A stretch of 64,000 bases of DNA from Calamus simplicifolius (Eukaryota; Streptophyta; Magnoliopsida; Arecales; Arecaceae): the NCBI GenBank assembly GCA_900491605.1, contig UESW01003829.1:394077-458076 (forward strand), given 5' to 3'. The notes below the pieces were generated by a model. The model was not told the origin of the DNA. It saw only the letters and a list, made by a program, of their open reading frames with translations, and made no database searches. Of this stretch, positions 22,795 to 34,595 are shown piece after piece. Position 1 is the first letter of the stretch, and each line of letters opens with the position of its first letter. Position numbers and translations under genes: made by a program.

Positions 22795-22806
22795 GCTCTG
22801 ATACCA
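22795..22806 (-). promoter_or_regulatory. Element B primer-binding site
   Basis: The minus strand reads TGGTATCAGAGC, the canonical complement of plant initiator tRNA-Met, four bases after the LTR end. Confidence 0.9.
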
Positions 22807-22810
22807 AAGC

Positions 22811-24074
22811 TGATGGGGCACGAAAAAAATTTGATGGAATGAGGGGATGGTGGTGTGTTCTATGTGATTACCACCCTTAATGAACATTTGAGCCCAAGCT
22901 TTGGCTGAATTCATGCATGGAAGAAATGAAGAACATCAAACCGGAAGCAGAAATCCAAACGCCCTTGTGCAACTTCTTTCAAAGAAATAAAAAGATTAGG
23001 ATCTAAAGGTATGGAAACCTTCAAACTAAGTTAAGCTACCTTTAAAACTTCAGATATAAAGGACCAAGAGGGTTTTTTTTTTTTTTTTTCAACAATGAAG
23101 TAAGATCTTAAAGTGGAAGGGATGCACTCAACACTCAAAGAATTGAGGGTTGGTTGACAAGATCTACACTCCTTACTTAAGAACTCACCTTGGCACTTGA
23201 TTCTTGACGTGGCACCATCATCCTCAACTCTAACCTCCTCAAGAGAACCTGCAAGTGTTCAGAAGTAAGACCGTGGAGGCAAAGGAATTGAAGGAAATAA
23301 AAAAAAAATTGAACAAGGAAAGGAAGATTCGAAAAAAATTTGCTGAGACTTGGATAGCACTTGTCCTTCTTCCTGAAACTCTTATGGAACTTGGTAGAAT
23401 GGATTAGCGTAGCAAGTTGGGCCTCTCACCCTCTCCCTCAAGGTGTGACCTAGATCTAAGACTAGGGAAACACAAGCTTCAACTCAAACCAAGAGCATCT
23501 CACCCTCTCCATACTCAAAGATGAACAAGGCACTTGGCAAAAGAAATCAAATAAACTTGATTTTATTTCTCAAACTTCATATCTACAAGAGGGAAAGCTT
23601 GGCCTATTTATAGGCCAAAGGACTTCCAGAAATTTTAGCCCAAAAAACTAAAAGATCATAACAATCTAAGGATTAGTTATCATATAGCTAACTAATTACA
23701 ATCAATCACTAACAAATTTGGTCGCACAAGCTTTCATGTGGCACCTCCTTAGTTTGCCATGTAGGTCATCATCAGATACCTCCATGTGTCCTCCAAGATT
23801 TGACTTCTAAGTTGCCATGTGTTATCATCAGATACCTCCATGTGTCCTCCAATATTTGACTTCCAAAAAGAAGACTTGATGTCTTGATAGCAGTGTTGAC
23901 TTAAGACAGGAAGTGTCGATACTTTGAGACTTGATAGAAGTTGAAATTTTGCAGCATGAGTTGCCACTTGAGAAATTGAAACTCTTGGCTCGAGTAAGTG
24001 GAACCTGCGGAAAGTGGACTAACTACAAAACCAAAGAATGTCAGTCTGCAACCTTTTCTTCTTGCTGATGTCCC
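22811..24074 (-). repeat. Element B 5' LTR, interrupted near its end by element C
   Basis: It matches 15587-16848. At 24070-24074 the LTR reads GTCCC, then element C begins. The missing last bases CATCA resume at 34591-34595 after the GTCCT duplicate (34586-34590). The two halves join to restore the LTR end seen at 16853, which proves C inserted into B. Confidence 0.92.
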
Positions 24075-25740
24075 TGTTGGCCCAGATGACAACCCAAGAG
24101 GGGGGGGGGTGAATTGGGTTCTTTAAAAATTAGCCTTTTAAAAATGTTTGCTTAAGAAGAATGAAGGCAATAGCAATGCAAATACTAAGTGCAGTGAATA
24201 AAACAGAGATAGAGAAGAGTCAATGAAAGCACGGCAAACACAAAGATTTATAGTGGTTCGGTGTATCCAACACCTACGTCCACTCCCAAGATTCACTTGG
24301 GTCCACACTATAATCACCCTAGATTACAGCAGAGTTGTTTTACAAGCTCACAACTCAAACTTGTTGTTTTCCCGGGCGCACAACGAACCCAGCTGGTTTT
24401 CAAGGGCTCACCAGCACAAAAACCCTAACCCAAGCTTTACCAAGCTTGTACCGAGGTAAGACTACCTCAACTAGTTCAATCCCCCAGATTGAACTAGACA
24501 CAAAGAATAAAATATGGTTTTTCAGTTACAAAGCTCCTCAATGAGCAGATAAACAAATGTAAGAATAAAGTTTAGAAAAGCCTGATTTGCAGATTGGTTG
24601 GCTTTGAGCTTTTCTTCTTTTCCTCTTTTCCTCAACTTTTGAAGTGTAGAATCGGCCTCAGCTTGGATTCTTCACGGAATGAACTTTGGAGTTGATTTGA
24701 GCTTTTCCTCTTTTGAGTGTTGAAAATCACTTGAGATGCTCTTGAATAGCTCTTGGATTTTCTTCTGAAGCTTCCTTGGATTGTTGAGCTTGAACACAGA
24801 AGGAGCTTCCTTGATTTCACACTCTTTCTTTCACTCTATTTTGAATCACGGATTTTTTCAAATGAAGCTCTGTTTTTCATTTTTCTTTTCTTTTCTCTTG
24901 AAATGAATATCTCTCTTTTTGTATCTCTTTGATTTGAAAACGGCTTCTCTATTTATAGATTCTGCAAAAATATAGCCGTTAGAAACAAAGAAAAATAGCC
25001 GTTAATCAAAATCTTACCGTTGACGCTGAGTTGGCATTCGGAAAAATTTTGCCCAGATTTGCTGGAGTCGACTCATGCTTTCCGAGTCGGCTCGAGGTCG
25101 TGATACTAAAAATAGAAATGTTCAGAAAGTCAAGGGTCGACTCATCAAAAGTAAAGTGTCGACTCCTGAAAGTCGGGGGTCGACTCATGAAAAGTTGGGG
25201 TCGACTCGCGAAGTGCTCAGAAAAACACACCTCTGGTGTCTGAGCGGAGTCGACTCGCACAGTCATGGAGTCGGCTCGACAGAATCGGGGGTCGACTCGA
25301 GAAATTGCGTGGGTCGACTCGAGACAGATAGTCATTTCTGTACTCTGAGTGGAGTCGACTCTGAAACTCAAGAGTCGGCTCCGGAACGTATCAAAAATCA
25401 GAAAGTTTTCTGATTGACTTTAAATTCGTTCCAGATTCATTTTAAATCATTATTTGACTTGAATATAATAAAATTGACATTAAGAATCAATTCAAGAAGT
25501 GTTCCAAAAACTCATTGATTAAATATGAAGTATAAATTTCTTTTTGAAAGCTTAAACATTGAACTGAAGTTACTTTCAATTTGATTAAAGTCATACTTTA
25601 ACATTCTCATTCATTGTTCAAAATAAATTCATTGCTCATGTAAATAAACTCATTACATCTTTTAATGTACTCATGGCTTTTGGTAATCATCAAAATCAAT
25701 AAGATTTGGGGCATATAATTTTTCAACAATCTCCCCAACA
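24075..25740 (-). repeat. Element C 3' LTR (1666 bp)
   Basis: Nearly identical to 32903-34585. A minus-strand TATAAATA lies at 24950-24957 (33783-33790 in the other LTR). Upstream of it in the element sense lies a cluster of twelve GTCGACTC/GTCGGCTC motifs (25067-25383). The outer end carries a G run just after CCCAAGAG. Confidence 0.94.
25067..25383. promoter_or_regulatory. U3 motif cluster of element C (3' LTR copy)
   Basis: Twelve copies of GTCGACTC or GTCGGCTC, many within the palindrome GAGTCGACTC, spaced roughly 18-40 bp and arranged in partly repeated superunits (for example ...CTCTGAGTGGAGTCGACTC). It sits about 110 bp upstream of the TATA box in element orientation. Palindromic U3 repeats are described for Sireviruses; this exact motif I cannot match to a known factor. 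Confidence 0.75.
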
Positions 25741-25984
25741 ATCTCCCCTTTTTGATGATGACAAAAACATTGAGTTTATGCATGATTGATTTGTGAATTT
25801 ATTTTGATTTCATAAATAGGCTTAGGCTCCCCCTGAATGAGGTAGCTCCCCCTATGAAACTTAAATAAATATCCCATTCATTCATTCAATCATTTTAATA
25901 TCATTGATTAATTAATTTCTCCCATATGCATATACAGTTATAAAACTATAAAACTCTCCCCCTTTTTTGTTATCAACAAAAAGG
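25741..25984 (-). promoter_or_regulatory. Element C polypurine tracts and conserved inverted repeat
   Basis: Read on the minus strand, a purine tract AAAAAGGGGAGAT directly abuts the LTR (25741-25753). Further purine tracts lie at 25827-25857 (two AGGGGGAG runs), and a GGGGGAGAG run lies beside an inverted repeat at 25961-25984. The inverted repeat arms are CCTTTTTTGTT and AACAAAAAGG with loop ATC. The same arrangement occurs in element D (42974-43279). Multiple polypurine tracts before the 3' LTR are a reported Sirevirus feature. Confidence 0.7.
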
Positions 25985-26245
25985 TAGAGAAGCAATAAAC
26001 ATTATCATTCATTCAAGATTTGATTTAACAAAATCATTCATTCATTGATAATAGGAAGAAATACATTGAGTATTCAAAAAGATAATTCATTACATCAAAG
26101 TGTCTAATACATCAAGTGTCTAATACATTGATACCAAAATGTAAAACATAACATAACTTCAATACATTGCAAGGACTGAGTATCTAATACATTAAAAATG
26201 AGTCCTAACAATCCTAGTCAAATGATCAATTATATTTTTCATTCC

Positions 26246-27579
26246 ATCTGTTTATTTCACATAGTCCTTTAGTCTCTCATCCACAAAGGTGCAAGCAGTC
26301 AAAATTTTATCTTGTAGCTCAGCGTTGCATTTAGAGTAGGTTTCGCCATCTCCGCAAATATCTTTAAGTTCTTCAAATATGTTCTTAAGATCTCCACTTA
26401 AAGACTTTGAAGAAGTGCTGAGAGTAGACTCAATTTTGGTGATTCGGTCATCCAAAGAATATAGAGTTTCCTTGAGATTCATGAACTTATTTTCAAACTC
26501 TGATTTTAATTTTCTGACTGATCATCAAAAGTCCTTTGAGTTGCTTTAACTGAAGTCTGAGAAGCCAACTGATGAAGATGAAGCTTGATCAAACAATGGA
26601 GCAGGGGTAGGAGCAGGAGCAGAAATAGGAGGGCTCGGAGGTGCAGGTGAAGAGTGTCTAACCGATGGTCCTGGTGCCTCAGCATCCTAGCTCTTCTTCT
26701 ACTAACCCTTTCCTTTCCCATATTCCATTCTTCTTAATAAATCCCATCCTATGAATAGTGGCCAAGCTGTAAAAATCTGTGTGTCTCAAGTTCCTCATGG
26801 GCTCACTATCAGAAATAACAATCCTTGGCTCTGGAAAATCTTAGTGAGGATCATACCATAGGGCAAGCTAGATTTTCTCTTTCCTCCACAGTCAGCAATA
26901 TACCATAGAATCATACTAGGAAGGTTAATTGGTTTGCCCGTTACAATAGCATCCATCACAAAAATATCCCTTTCTGACACATAATCGAATCTTCCAATTT
27001 TGGGAAAAAGGATTCTACTGCATATGTTGTGAAGCAATCTCAGTTCTAAGGATAATTGATTGGCAAAACTTCCTCAAAACCGACAACTTCCGGTTAAGTA
27101 ATCTAGCAAGAGCTGGGCTCTGTCATCCGAAGAAAATGTAGAAGTTCCTGACATGGGTAGATCCAATTCTTGAAGTAGCTCTACAGTCACTGAGATTCGG
27201 TTTCCTCTAACAATGCTTATGAGACCATTATCTCCTCTAGATAGGTTCTTATAAAACTCCTTGACAAGAGCGGGATAAGTAGGACAATCTAGGGAACAGA
27301 TCTTCTCCCAACCCATTTCTATCAATTGTCTTCCCAAAAGAAATCCCTCTGCCTCAAATAATTCAAAATCCACTTTTCTTCCCGTGGTAATGATTCTATC
27401 AGCTAATCTATCTACCTGAGAAGGAGCAGTGGCTGGAGAAGCATTTGGAGTTGAGGAAGATGATGTGAATCCGAGCTTGGTGAAGGCTCACGAACCGGAC
27501 GCCTCACCGTCTTCCTCACGGCTCTCTTCCTCTTCACACCGGCCGCACAAAGGTTGGAACCTCGAGTTTTGGGGGCCAT
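26246..27579 (-). pseudogene. Element C third ORF (Sirevirus post-pol gene), frameshifted
   Basis: ATG at 27579-27577 (MAPKTRG...KRKRAVRKTVRRP), with a basic start that could serve nuclear import. The frame breaks near 27410. Then comes FELFEAEGFLLGRQLIEMGW...YPALVKEFYKNL...VRGNRISV (27074-27373). This resembles the 'putative plant transposon protein' domain found in many plant retroelements. Next is FDYVSERDIFVMDAI (26795-27037), then a proline-rich linker and a C-terminal coiled coil (26252-26482: LDDRITKIESTL, CNAELQDKI). D carries the same gene at 43526-44890. Function is unknown. It has been called env-like in related elements, but I see no convincing membrane segment. Confidence 0.7.
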
Positions 27580-27684
27580 TGGTCGATTGGAAGGGTTAAT
27601 CAGTGATTCTTGGGAATTTGGAAGGTCTGGAAGTATTTTGGAGAGAGTATTTTGAGAGATTGAAAAGTTTGAAATGAACGGCGA

Positions 27685-27870
27685 GTCGACTCTGCCCTAG
27701 ATAAATCAACCTGGGACCACTTCGAGTCGGCTCCCGCAAAGCAAGGGGTCGACTCCGGACAGTCACAGAAAACCATCCCGAAGTGGAGTCGACTCGCGCC
27801 GAGAAGGGGTCGACCCGAGAGTTTCAGTAGAAACCAGGAGTCGACTCCGATACTCACCGAGTCGGCTCCG
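27685..27870. promoter_or_regulatory. internal copy of the U3 motif cluster, upstream of the third ORF (element C)
   Basis: Seven GTCGACTC/GTCGGCTC/GTCGACCC motifs lie 105-290 bp upstream of the third-ORF ATG in element orientation. The same type of cluster occupies U3 in both LTRs. D has an internal cluster in the same place (45001-45197). No strong TATA box was seen between cluster and ATG. Confidence 0.65.
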
Positions 27871-28049
27871 AGACCATTTCAGAGCAAAAACATGAAATTT
27901 CTGAAATGTGTCCGGAAATTGATCATAAAAATTGATAAAATAATCATTGGATTTGAATAGATCAATTAGATATGAATTCTAGATAAGATTTCCTTAAAGA
28001 TCAAGGATTTGAAAGAATTTTAGATAAAATTTCCTTAGGGGTTTCAAAT

Positions 28050-31000
28050 TCATTCTAATGGATCACAAATCCCTAACTCTCCTCTAAGATAACAGAATCT
28101 TTCTTCACTTAAGGGTTTTGTAAATATATCTGCTAATTGTTCTTCAGTGTTAACATAGTCAAGACATATTTCATTATTTGCAACATGTTCTCTTATAAAA
28201 TGATATCTAATTTCTATGTGTTTAGTTCTAGAATGTTGAATTGGATTTTTAGTTAGATTAATTGCACTTGTGTTATCACATCTTATAGGTGTTTTATCAA
28301 GTGTGATACCATAGTCTTCAAGTTGTCGCTTAATCCATAGGATTTGAGCACAGCAACTTCCAGCTGCTACATATTCAGCTTCAGTAGTTGATAATGCAAC
28401 TGAATTTTGCTTTTTGCTAAACCATGAGATTAAGTTACTTCCTAAGAATTGGCATGCACCACTTGTGCTTTTTCTATCTAACTTACATCCAGCATAATCA
28501 GAATCAGTGTATGCAATCAGATTTAATGTTGAGTCTCTAGAATACCATAAACCTACATTTTTAGTTCCACTTAAGTATCTTAGTATTCTTTTAACAGCAA
28601 TTAAATGTGATTCTTTAGGTTCAGACTGAAATCTAGCACATAAGCAAACAGCAAACATTATATCTGGTCTACTTGCAGTTAAGTAAAGTAGGGATCCGAT
28701 TATACCTCGATAATATTTTGATCAACCTTCTTACCTTCTTCATCTTTGTCCAGCTTGCATGAAGGACTCATTGGTGTTCCGAGGGGTTTAATTGATTCCA
28801 TACCAAACTTCTTTAAAATTTCTCTTGTGTACTTTGTTTGGTTGATAAAGATTCCCTCTTTGCTTTGTTTGATTTGGAGTCCAAGGAAGAAGTTGAGTTC
28901 TCCCATCATGCTCATTTCAAATTCGCCCTGCATCAACTTAGCAAACTCTTGACATAGAATATTGTTAGTAGCACCAAAAATAATATCATCAACATATATT
29001 TGAACTACTAATAAATCCTTACCTTTTCTTTTCAAAAACAATGTTTTATCAACATTTCCTCTTATAAAATCATTTTCAATTAAAAATTTACTTAATCTAT
29101 CATACCAAGCTCTAGGTGCTTGTTTCAAACCATATAATGCTTTGTGCAATTTAAAAACGTGATTTGAAAATTCGTGATCTTCAAAACCTGGTGGTTGTTC
29201 TACATATACTTCTTCATTTATAAATCCATTTAGAAAAGCACTTTTTACATCCATTTGAAATAAGTTAAAATTCATATGACATGCAAATGCAAGTAATAGT
29301 CTAATGGCTTCTAATCTAGCTACTGGTGCAAAGGTTTCATCAAAATCAATACCTTCTTCTTGATTATATCCTTTTGCAACTAATCTAGCTTTGTTTCTAA
29401 TTACTATGCCATTTTCATCTAGTTTATTTCTAATATCCATTTTGATCCTATAACAGAATGATTTTTAGGTCTTTCAACTAAAGTCCATACATTATTTCTA
29501 GTGAATTGATTTAATTCTTCTTGCATTGCTAACATCCAATTATTATCTTTTTCAGCTTCTTCAATAGTTTTAGGTTCAATTTGTGATACAAATGCAAGAT
29601 GATTACTAATGTTTCTCATAGATGATCTAGTTCTTATTCCTTGAGATGGATCACCTATAATCAATTCCTTAGGGTGACTATAAGCATATCTCCAATCCCT
29701 AGGTAGATCTACATCATTATGATTAGTGTTAGTATCATCATCCTTAGGTGAATCATTATCTTTAGCGTCTTGTTCTTGATCTAAAGATACATCAATATTT
29801 AATTTTTCAAGATCTTTTCAATTAAGTTTGTATCTTCTTCATCATCAAATTTTTCAGAACGAGTTGCTAAAGATTCATCAAAAACTACATGAATGGATTC
29901 TTCAACAACTAAAGTTTTCTTGTTAAATACTCTATATGCTTTACTAGTTGTTGAGTATCCTAAGAATATTCCTTCATCAGATTTAGCATCAAATTTGCCT
30001 AAATTATTTTTACCATTATTGTGAACAAAACATTTACAACCAAATGCATGAAAATATTTAATGTTGGGTTTTCTATCATGCCATAATTCATAAGGTGTTT
30101 TCTTTAAAATAGGTCTTATTAAAGCTCTATTTAGGATGTAACATGCTGTGTTAATAGCTTCCGCCCAAAAGTATTTCGGGAGTTTACTTTCACATAGCAT
30201 GGTACGGGCCATGTCTTCTAGAGTCCTATTTTTCCTTTCAACTACACCATTTTGTTGTGGGGTCCTAGGTGCAGAAAAGTTATGATTAATACCATTTTCA
30301 TTGCAAAAACTTTCAAATAAGTGATTTTCAAATTCAGTTCCATGATCACTTCTTAGAGACACTATGGTAGTGTTTTTCTCATTTGTTACTTTCTTGAAGA
30401 ATTTCATGAATATCGAGAAAGTCTCATCTTTGTGAGCTAAAAACATTACCCAAGTGAATCTAGAGTAATCATCTACTATCACAAGACCATATTTCTTTCC
30501 TCCTAGACTTGTGGTTCTAGTTGGTCCAAAAAGGTCCATGTGAAGTAGCTCTAATGGCCTAGAAGTTGAAACAATATTTTTAGATTTGAAAGAACTTCTT
30601 GTTTGTTTTCCAAACTGACATGCATCACATATTTTGTTATTTTCAAAATCTAATTTAGGTAAACCTTTTACTAAATCCATTCTAATTAGTTTTGAAATCA
30701 GGTGTGTGCTTGCGTGACCTAATCTTCGATGCCACAACCAACCAATCTCATTCATATTAGCATTATTAGCAACTAAGCAATGATTATTAGTAGACAATTT
30801 GTCTAAATCAATCATGTATACATTGCCATTTCTATTTCCAATAAAAACAATGCTATTATCAATGGGATTAGCTACAGTGCATAAAGAAGATTCAAAAGAT
30901 ACTTTAAAACCTTTGTCACATAATTGACTTATACTAATTAAGTTATGCTTTAAACCATCAACATAAAGTACATTCTCAATATATGTGGAGGGAGTTATTT

Positions 31001-31184
31001 GAATGTTACCAAACCCCAAGATTTGGCCTTTGCCATTGTCGCCAAATGTAACAACTCCTCCTTTCTTTTCTTCAAGGGTGATGAATTCTTCTTTGTCACC
31101 CGTCATATGTCTTGAGCAGCCACTATCAAGATACCACTTTCTCTTTGATCTCTTGGCCACAAGACATTCCTGCAATGATATCAA
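28050..31184 (-). pseudogene. Element C pol (protease, integrase, RT, RNase H)
   Basis: 29799-31184 is a 461-codon open frame with the protease site WYLDSGCSRHMTG, the pre-integrase zinc region (WHRRLGHAS, CDACQFGKQ) and the integrase core (HMDLFGPTRT, LRSDHGTEF, TPQQNGVVERKNR), so the D,D,E triad is present. RT is in 28700-29440 (GVDFDETFAPVAR-like, QMDVKSAFLNG, YVDDIIFGA) and RNase H in 28050-28658 (STTEAEYVA, DNTSAINL, ADIFTKPL). Frameshifts near 29810, 29435 and 28690 interrupt it. Pol opens in the -1 frame relative to the Gag stop. It provides all enzymes for reverse transcription and insertion. Confidence 0.9.
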
Positions 31185-32841
31185 ACTTTATGTTTAGGTA
31201 CCCAAGCTTTCTTGGGTCCTTCATGGTTAGTACCAACAAATATTGTTCCTTTCGGAACCCATATTTTCTTTCCTTTAACATTTAAGTTTTTATTAGGTTT
31301 TAGAATTTTACATTCATAAGATTTATGTCCTGTTTGATTACATTTAAAGCATGTAAAATTACTTTGGCCAGCACGCACAAAAATATTTTTAAGTGATTTT
31401 TGTTTTCTTAAAGTGTTATATCCTAATCCGGCTTTGTCAAAAACTGCTTTTTGACTATTTAATAACATGTCTAATTTAGTTGAACTTAATGTAAACTTAT
31501 CAACTATGTTCTTATGTTTTTCAACCTCTTTCCTTAGTTTATCATTTTCATTAGAGATTGATTCTTTTTCTTTTATTAAAATTTCATTTTCAGATTTAAG
31601 TTTCTTAACTTCATTATTAAGATTTTCCTTTTCTTGAATGAAAGTTAAGTTTTCATTTTTCAAAATCTTGTATTTCTTTTTCAAAACCTTGAAATCCCCA
31701 ACAAGTTCATTAAAGGCATCAAAAAGTTCATCAAAAGCAAATTCATCGCAAGGGTTGTCGGAACTTACCTCATCATTGTCGTCCGCCATGAAACATACGT
31801 TTGCGACTTCCTTTTGTTCTTCTTCTTCGGAAGAAGATTCCTCGCTGTCACTCCATGTCGCCACATAAGCCTTCTTTTTCTTTTTGTAGGCTTTCTTCAA
31901 TTTTGGACATTCATTCCTAAAGTGCCCCGGTTTATTACACTCATAGCAAGTCAAGGGGTCTTTCTCTTTTTCTTTGTCCTTGTCCTTATTTTTATCCTTT
32001 TCTCCTTCCCACTTAGCTCCAAATTTTTTCTTGTGGAAGGGTTTCTTTCTCCTCATAAATCTTTTAAATTTCTTTGCTAAGAGAGCAGTCTCTTCATCAT
32101 TATCATCATCATCATCACTGCTGCTCTCTTCTTCTTTTGCAGCTTTGAGGGCAATTACTTTCTTTTTCTTTGTGTCCTCCTCTACATGCTGCCTCATAGT
32201 CAGCTCATGGGTCATAAGAGATCCTAGAAGCTCCTCTAAGGGTAAAGTGTTGAGGTCCTTAGCTTCTTGGATTGCTGTCATTTTTGCTTCCCATGATCTT
32301 GGTAATGACCTAAGAATTTTTCGAACAAGTTCAGAGTTAGTATATGTCTTACCAAGACTTTTCAAACCATTTACAATATCTGTGAATCTAGTGTACATGC
32401 ATGCAATGGTTTCAGATTGTTCCATGCTAAATAATTCATATTTATGAACAAGAATATTAATTTTAGATTCTTTTACTTGATTGGTACCCTCATGGGTAAC
32501 CTCTAATCTATCCCAAATCTCCTTTGCGGAATTACATGTGGAGATTCTATTAAACTCATTAGCATCTAAGGAGCAATATAAGACATTCATGGCTTTAGCG
32601 TTAAGCTGTGCCATTTTCTATCATTATCATTCCAGTCCCTTTCGGGCTTAGGAACAATAGTGCCATCTATAACATGTGTGGGTGTACTAGGTCCATTGAT
32701 TATAACACCCCATAGCTCATAATCAGAAGCTTGAATGAATATCCTCATTCTAGCTTTCCAATAAGAATAATTTGAGCCATTAAACAGTGGAGGTCTATTC
32801 GTAGAATGACCTTCAGCAAATGAACCAACTTGTGTTGCCAT
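31181..32841 (-). pseudogene. Element C Gag (Sirevirus-type), one frameshift
   Basis: The start MATQVGSFAEGHSTNRPPLF is at 32841. The Gag capsid region includes FNGSNYSYWKARM and AKEIWDRLEVTHEG. A lysine/glutamate-rich stretch precedes the first CCHC (CYECNKPGHFRNEC), followed by an acidic serine tract, a long coiled coil (about residues 370-440) and a second knuckle CFKCNQTGHKSYEC. It ends WVPKHKV-stop at 31181-31183. A single-base deletion near 32612, compared with D, shifts the frame between the N-terminus (32587-32841) and the rest. Length over 540 residues and two knuckles fit Sireviruses. Confidence 0.88.
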
Positions 32842-32888
32842 TTGGAACTTTAGCTCTTGATCGTGTGATCAAAATCTAATGAGCACTA

Positions 32889-32900
32889 GCTCTGATACCA
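32889..32900 (-). promoter_or_regulatory. Element C primer-binding site
   Basis: The minus strand reads TGGTATCAGAGC two bases after the LTR end, a perfect initiator tRNA-Met complement. Confidence 0.93.
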
Positions 32901-32902
32901 AT

Positions 32903-34585
32903 TGTTGGCCCAGATGACAACCCAAGAGGGGGGGGGGGTGAATTGGGTTCTTTAAAAATTAGCCTTTTAAAAATGTTTGCTTAAGAAGAATGAAGGCAAT
33001 AGCAATGCAAATACAAAGTGCAGTGAATAAAACAGAGATAGAGAAGAGTCAATGAAAGCACGGCAAACACAAAGATTTATAGTGGTTCGGTGTATCCAAC
33101 ACCTACGTCCACTCCCAAGATTCACTTGGGTCCACACTATAATCACCCTAGATTACAGCAGAGTTGTTTTACAAGCTCACAACTCAAACTTGTTGTTTTC
33201 CCGGGCGCACAACGAACCCAGCTGGTTTTCAAGGGCTCACCAGCACAAAAACCCTAACCCAAGCTTTACCAAGCTTGTACCGAGGTAAGACTACCTCAAC
33301 TAGTTCAATCCCCCAGATTGAACTAGACACAAAGAATAAAAGTATGGTTTTTCAGTTACAAAGCTCCTCAATGAGCAGATAAACAAATGTAAGAATAAAG
33401 TTTAGAAAAGCCTGATTTGCAGATGGTTGGCTTTGAGCTTTTCTTCTTTTCTCTTTTCCTTAACTCTTTTGAAGTGTAGAATCTGGCCTCAGCTTGGATT
33501 CTTCACGGAATGAACTTTGGAGTTGATTTGAGCTTTTCCTCTTTTGAGTGTTGAAAATCACTTGAAATGCTCTTGAATAGCTCTTGGATTTTCTTCTGAA
33601 GCTTCCTTGGATTGTTGAGCTTGAACACAGAAGGAGCTTCCTTGATTTCACACTCTTTCTTTCACTCTATTTTGAATCACGGATTTTTTCAAATGAAGCT
33701 CTGTTTTTCCGATTTTTCTTTTCTTTTCTCTTGAAATGAATATCTCTCTTTTTGTATCTCTTTGATTTGAAAATGGCTTCTCTATTTATAGATTCTGCAA
33801 AAATATAGCCGTTAGAAACAAAGAAAAATAGCCGTTAAACGAAAATCTTACCGTTGACGCTGAGTTGGCATTCGGAAAAATTTTGCCCAGATTTGCTGGA
33901 GTCGACTCATGCTTTTCCCGAGTCGGCTCGAGGTCGTGATACTAAAAATAGAAATGTTCAGAAAGTTATAGGGTCGACTCATCAAAAGTAAAGTGTCGAC
34001 TCCTGAAAGTCGGGGGTCGACTCATGAAAAGTTGGGGTTGACTCGCGAAGTGCTCAGAAAAACACACCTCTGGTGTCTGAGCGGAGTCGACTCGCACAGT
34101 CATGGAGTCGGCTCGACAGAATCGGGGGTCGACTCGAGAAATTGCGTGGGTCGACTCGAGACAGATAGACATTTCTGTACTCTGAGGGGAGTCGACTCTG
34201 AAACTCAAGAGTCAGCTCCGGAACGTATCAAAAATCAGAAAGTTTTCTGATTGACTTTAAATTCGTTCCAGATTTATTTTAAATCATTGAATTGACTTGA
34301 ATAAAATAAAATTGATATTAAGAATCAATTCAAGAAGTGTTCCAAAAACTCATTGATTATAATATGAAGTATTAAATTTCTAATTGAAAGCTTAAACATT
34401 GAACATGAAGTTACTTTCAATTTGAATAAAGTCATACTTTAACATTCTCATTCATTGTTCAAAATAAATTCATTACTCATGTAAATAAACTCATTTCATC
34501 TTTTAATGTACACATGGCTTTTGGTAATCATCAAAATCAATAAGATAGATTTGGGGCATGTAATTTTTCAACAATCTCCCCAACA
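32903..34585 (-). repeat. Element C 5' LTR (1683 bp)
   Basis: Same ends as 24075-25740. Minor differences include an extra GATA near 34540 and small indels. The motif cluster is at about 33899-34216 and the TATAAATA at 33783-33790, minus strand. Confidence 0.94.
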
Positions 34586-34595
34586 GTCCTCATCA

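Larger units (their letters stand above)
24070..34590 (-). mobile_element. Element C: Sirevirus-like Ty1/copia retrotransposon, TSD GTCCC/GTCCT
   Basis: LTRs 24075-25740 and 32903-34585 start TGTTGGCCCAGATGAC and end CTCCCCAACA. Gag with two zinc knuckles, pol in PR-IN-RT-RH order, and a third ORF after pol are all on the minus strand. Large LTRs, a long coiled-coil Gag, an extra ORF downstream of pol and repeated palindromic U3 motifs are Sirevirus (Maximus/SIRE) traits. The two LTRs are nearly identical by eye, so this is the youngest insertion in the nest. Only a few frameshifts break its frames. Confidence 0.88.
15587..34595 (-). mobile_element. Element B: Ty3/gypsy chromovirus nested in A
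   Basis: The 3' LTR (15587-16853) and 5' LTR (22811-24074, completed at 34591-34595) both have TGATGGGG...CCCCATCA-type ends. Pol on the minus strand has PR-RT-RH-IN order and a C-terminal chromodomain, the defining feature of chromoviruses. The PBS is TGGTATCAGAGC (initiator Met). The flanks (CTTTG left, ATTTA right) do not form a clean TSD, sharing only TTT. The 5' LTR of B is itself interrupted by element C five bases before its end. Confidence 0.88.

Noticed and set aside
24223..24544. Conserved plus-strand ORFs in both C LTRs (also 33052-33382)
   Set aside because: They are identical because the LTRs are identical; they run antisense to the element and have no recognisable domain.
26795..27373. 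Envelope glycoprotein gene in element C
   Set aside because: The third ORF of Sireviruses has been called env-like, but here I see no signal peptide or convincing transmembrane segment and the sequence fits a plant transposon-protein domain plus coiled coil.
31814..32447. Phe/Ser-rich plus-strand ORFs opposite element C gag
   Set aside because: They are the reverse complement of Lys/Glu-rich Gag coding sequence.
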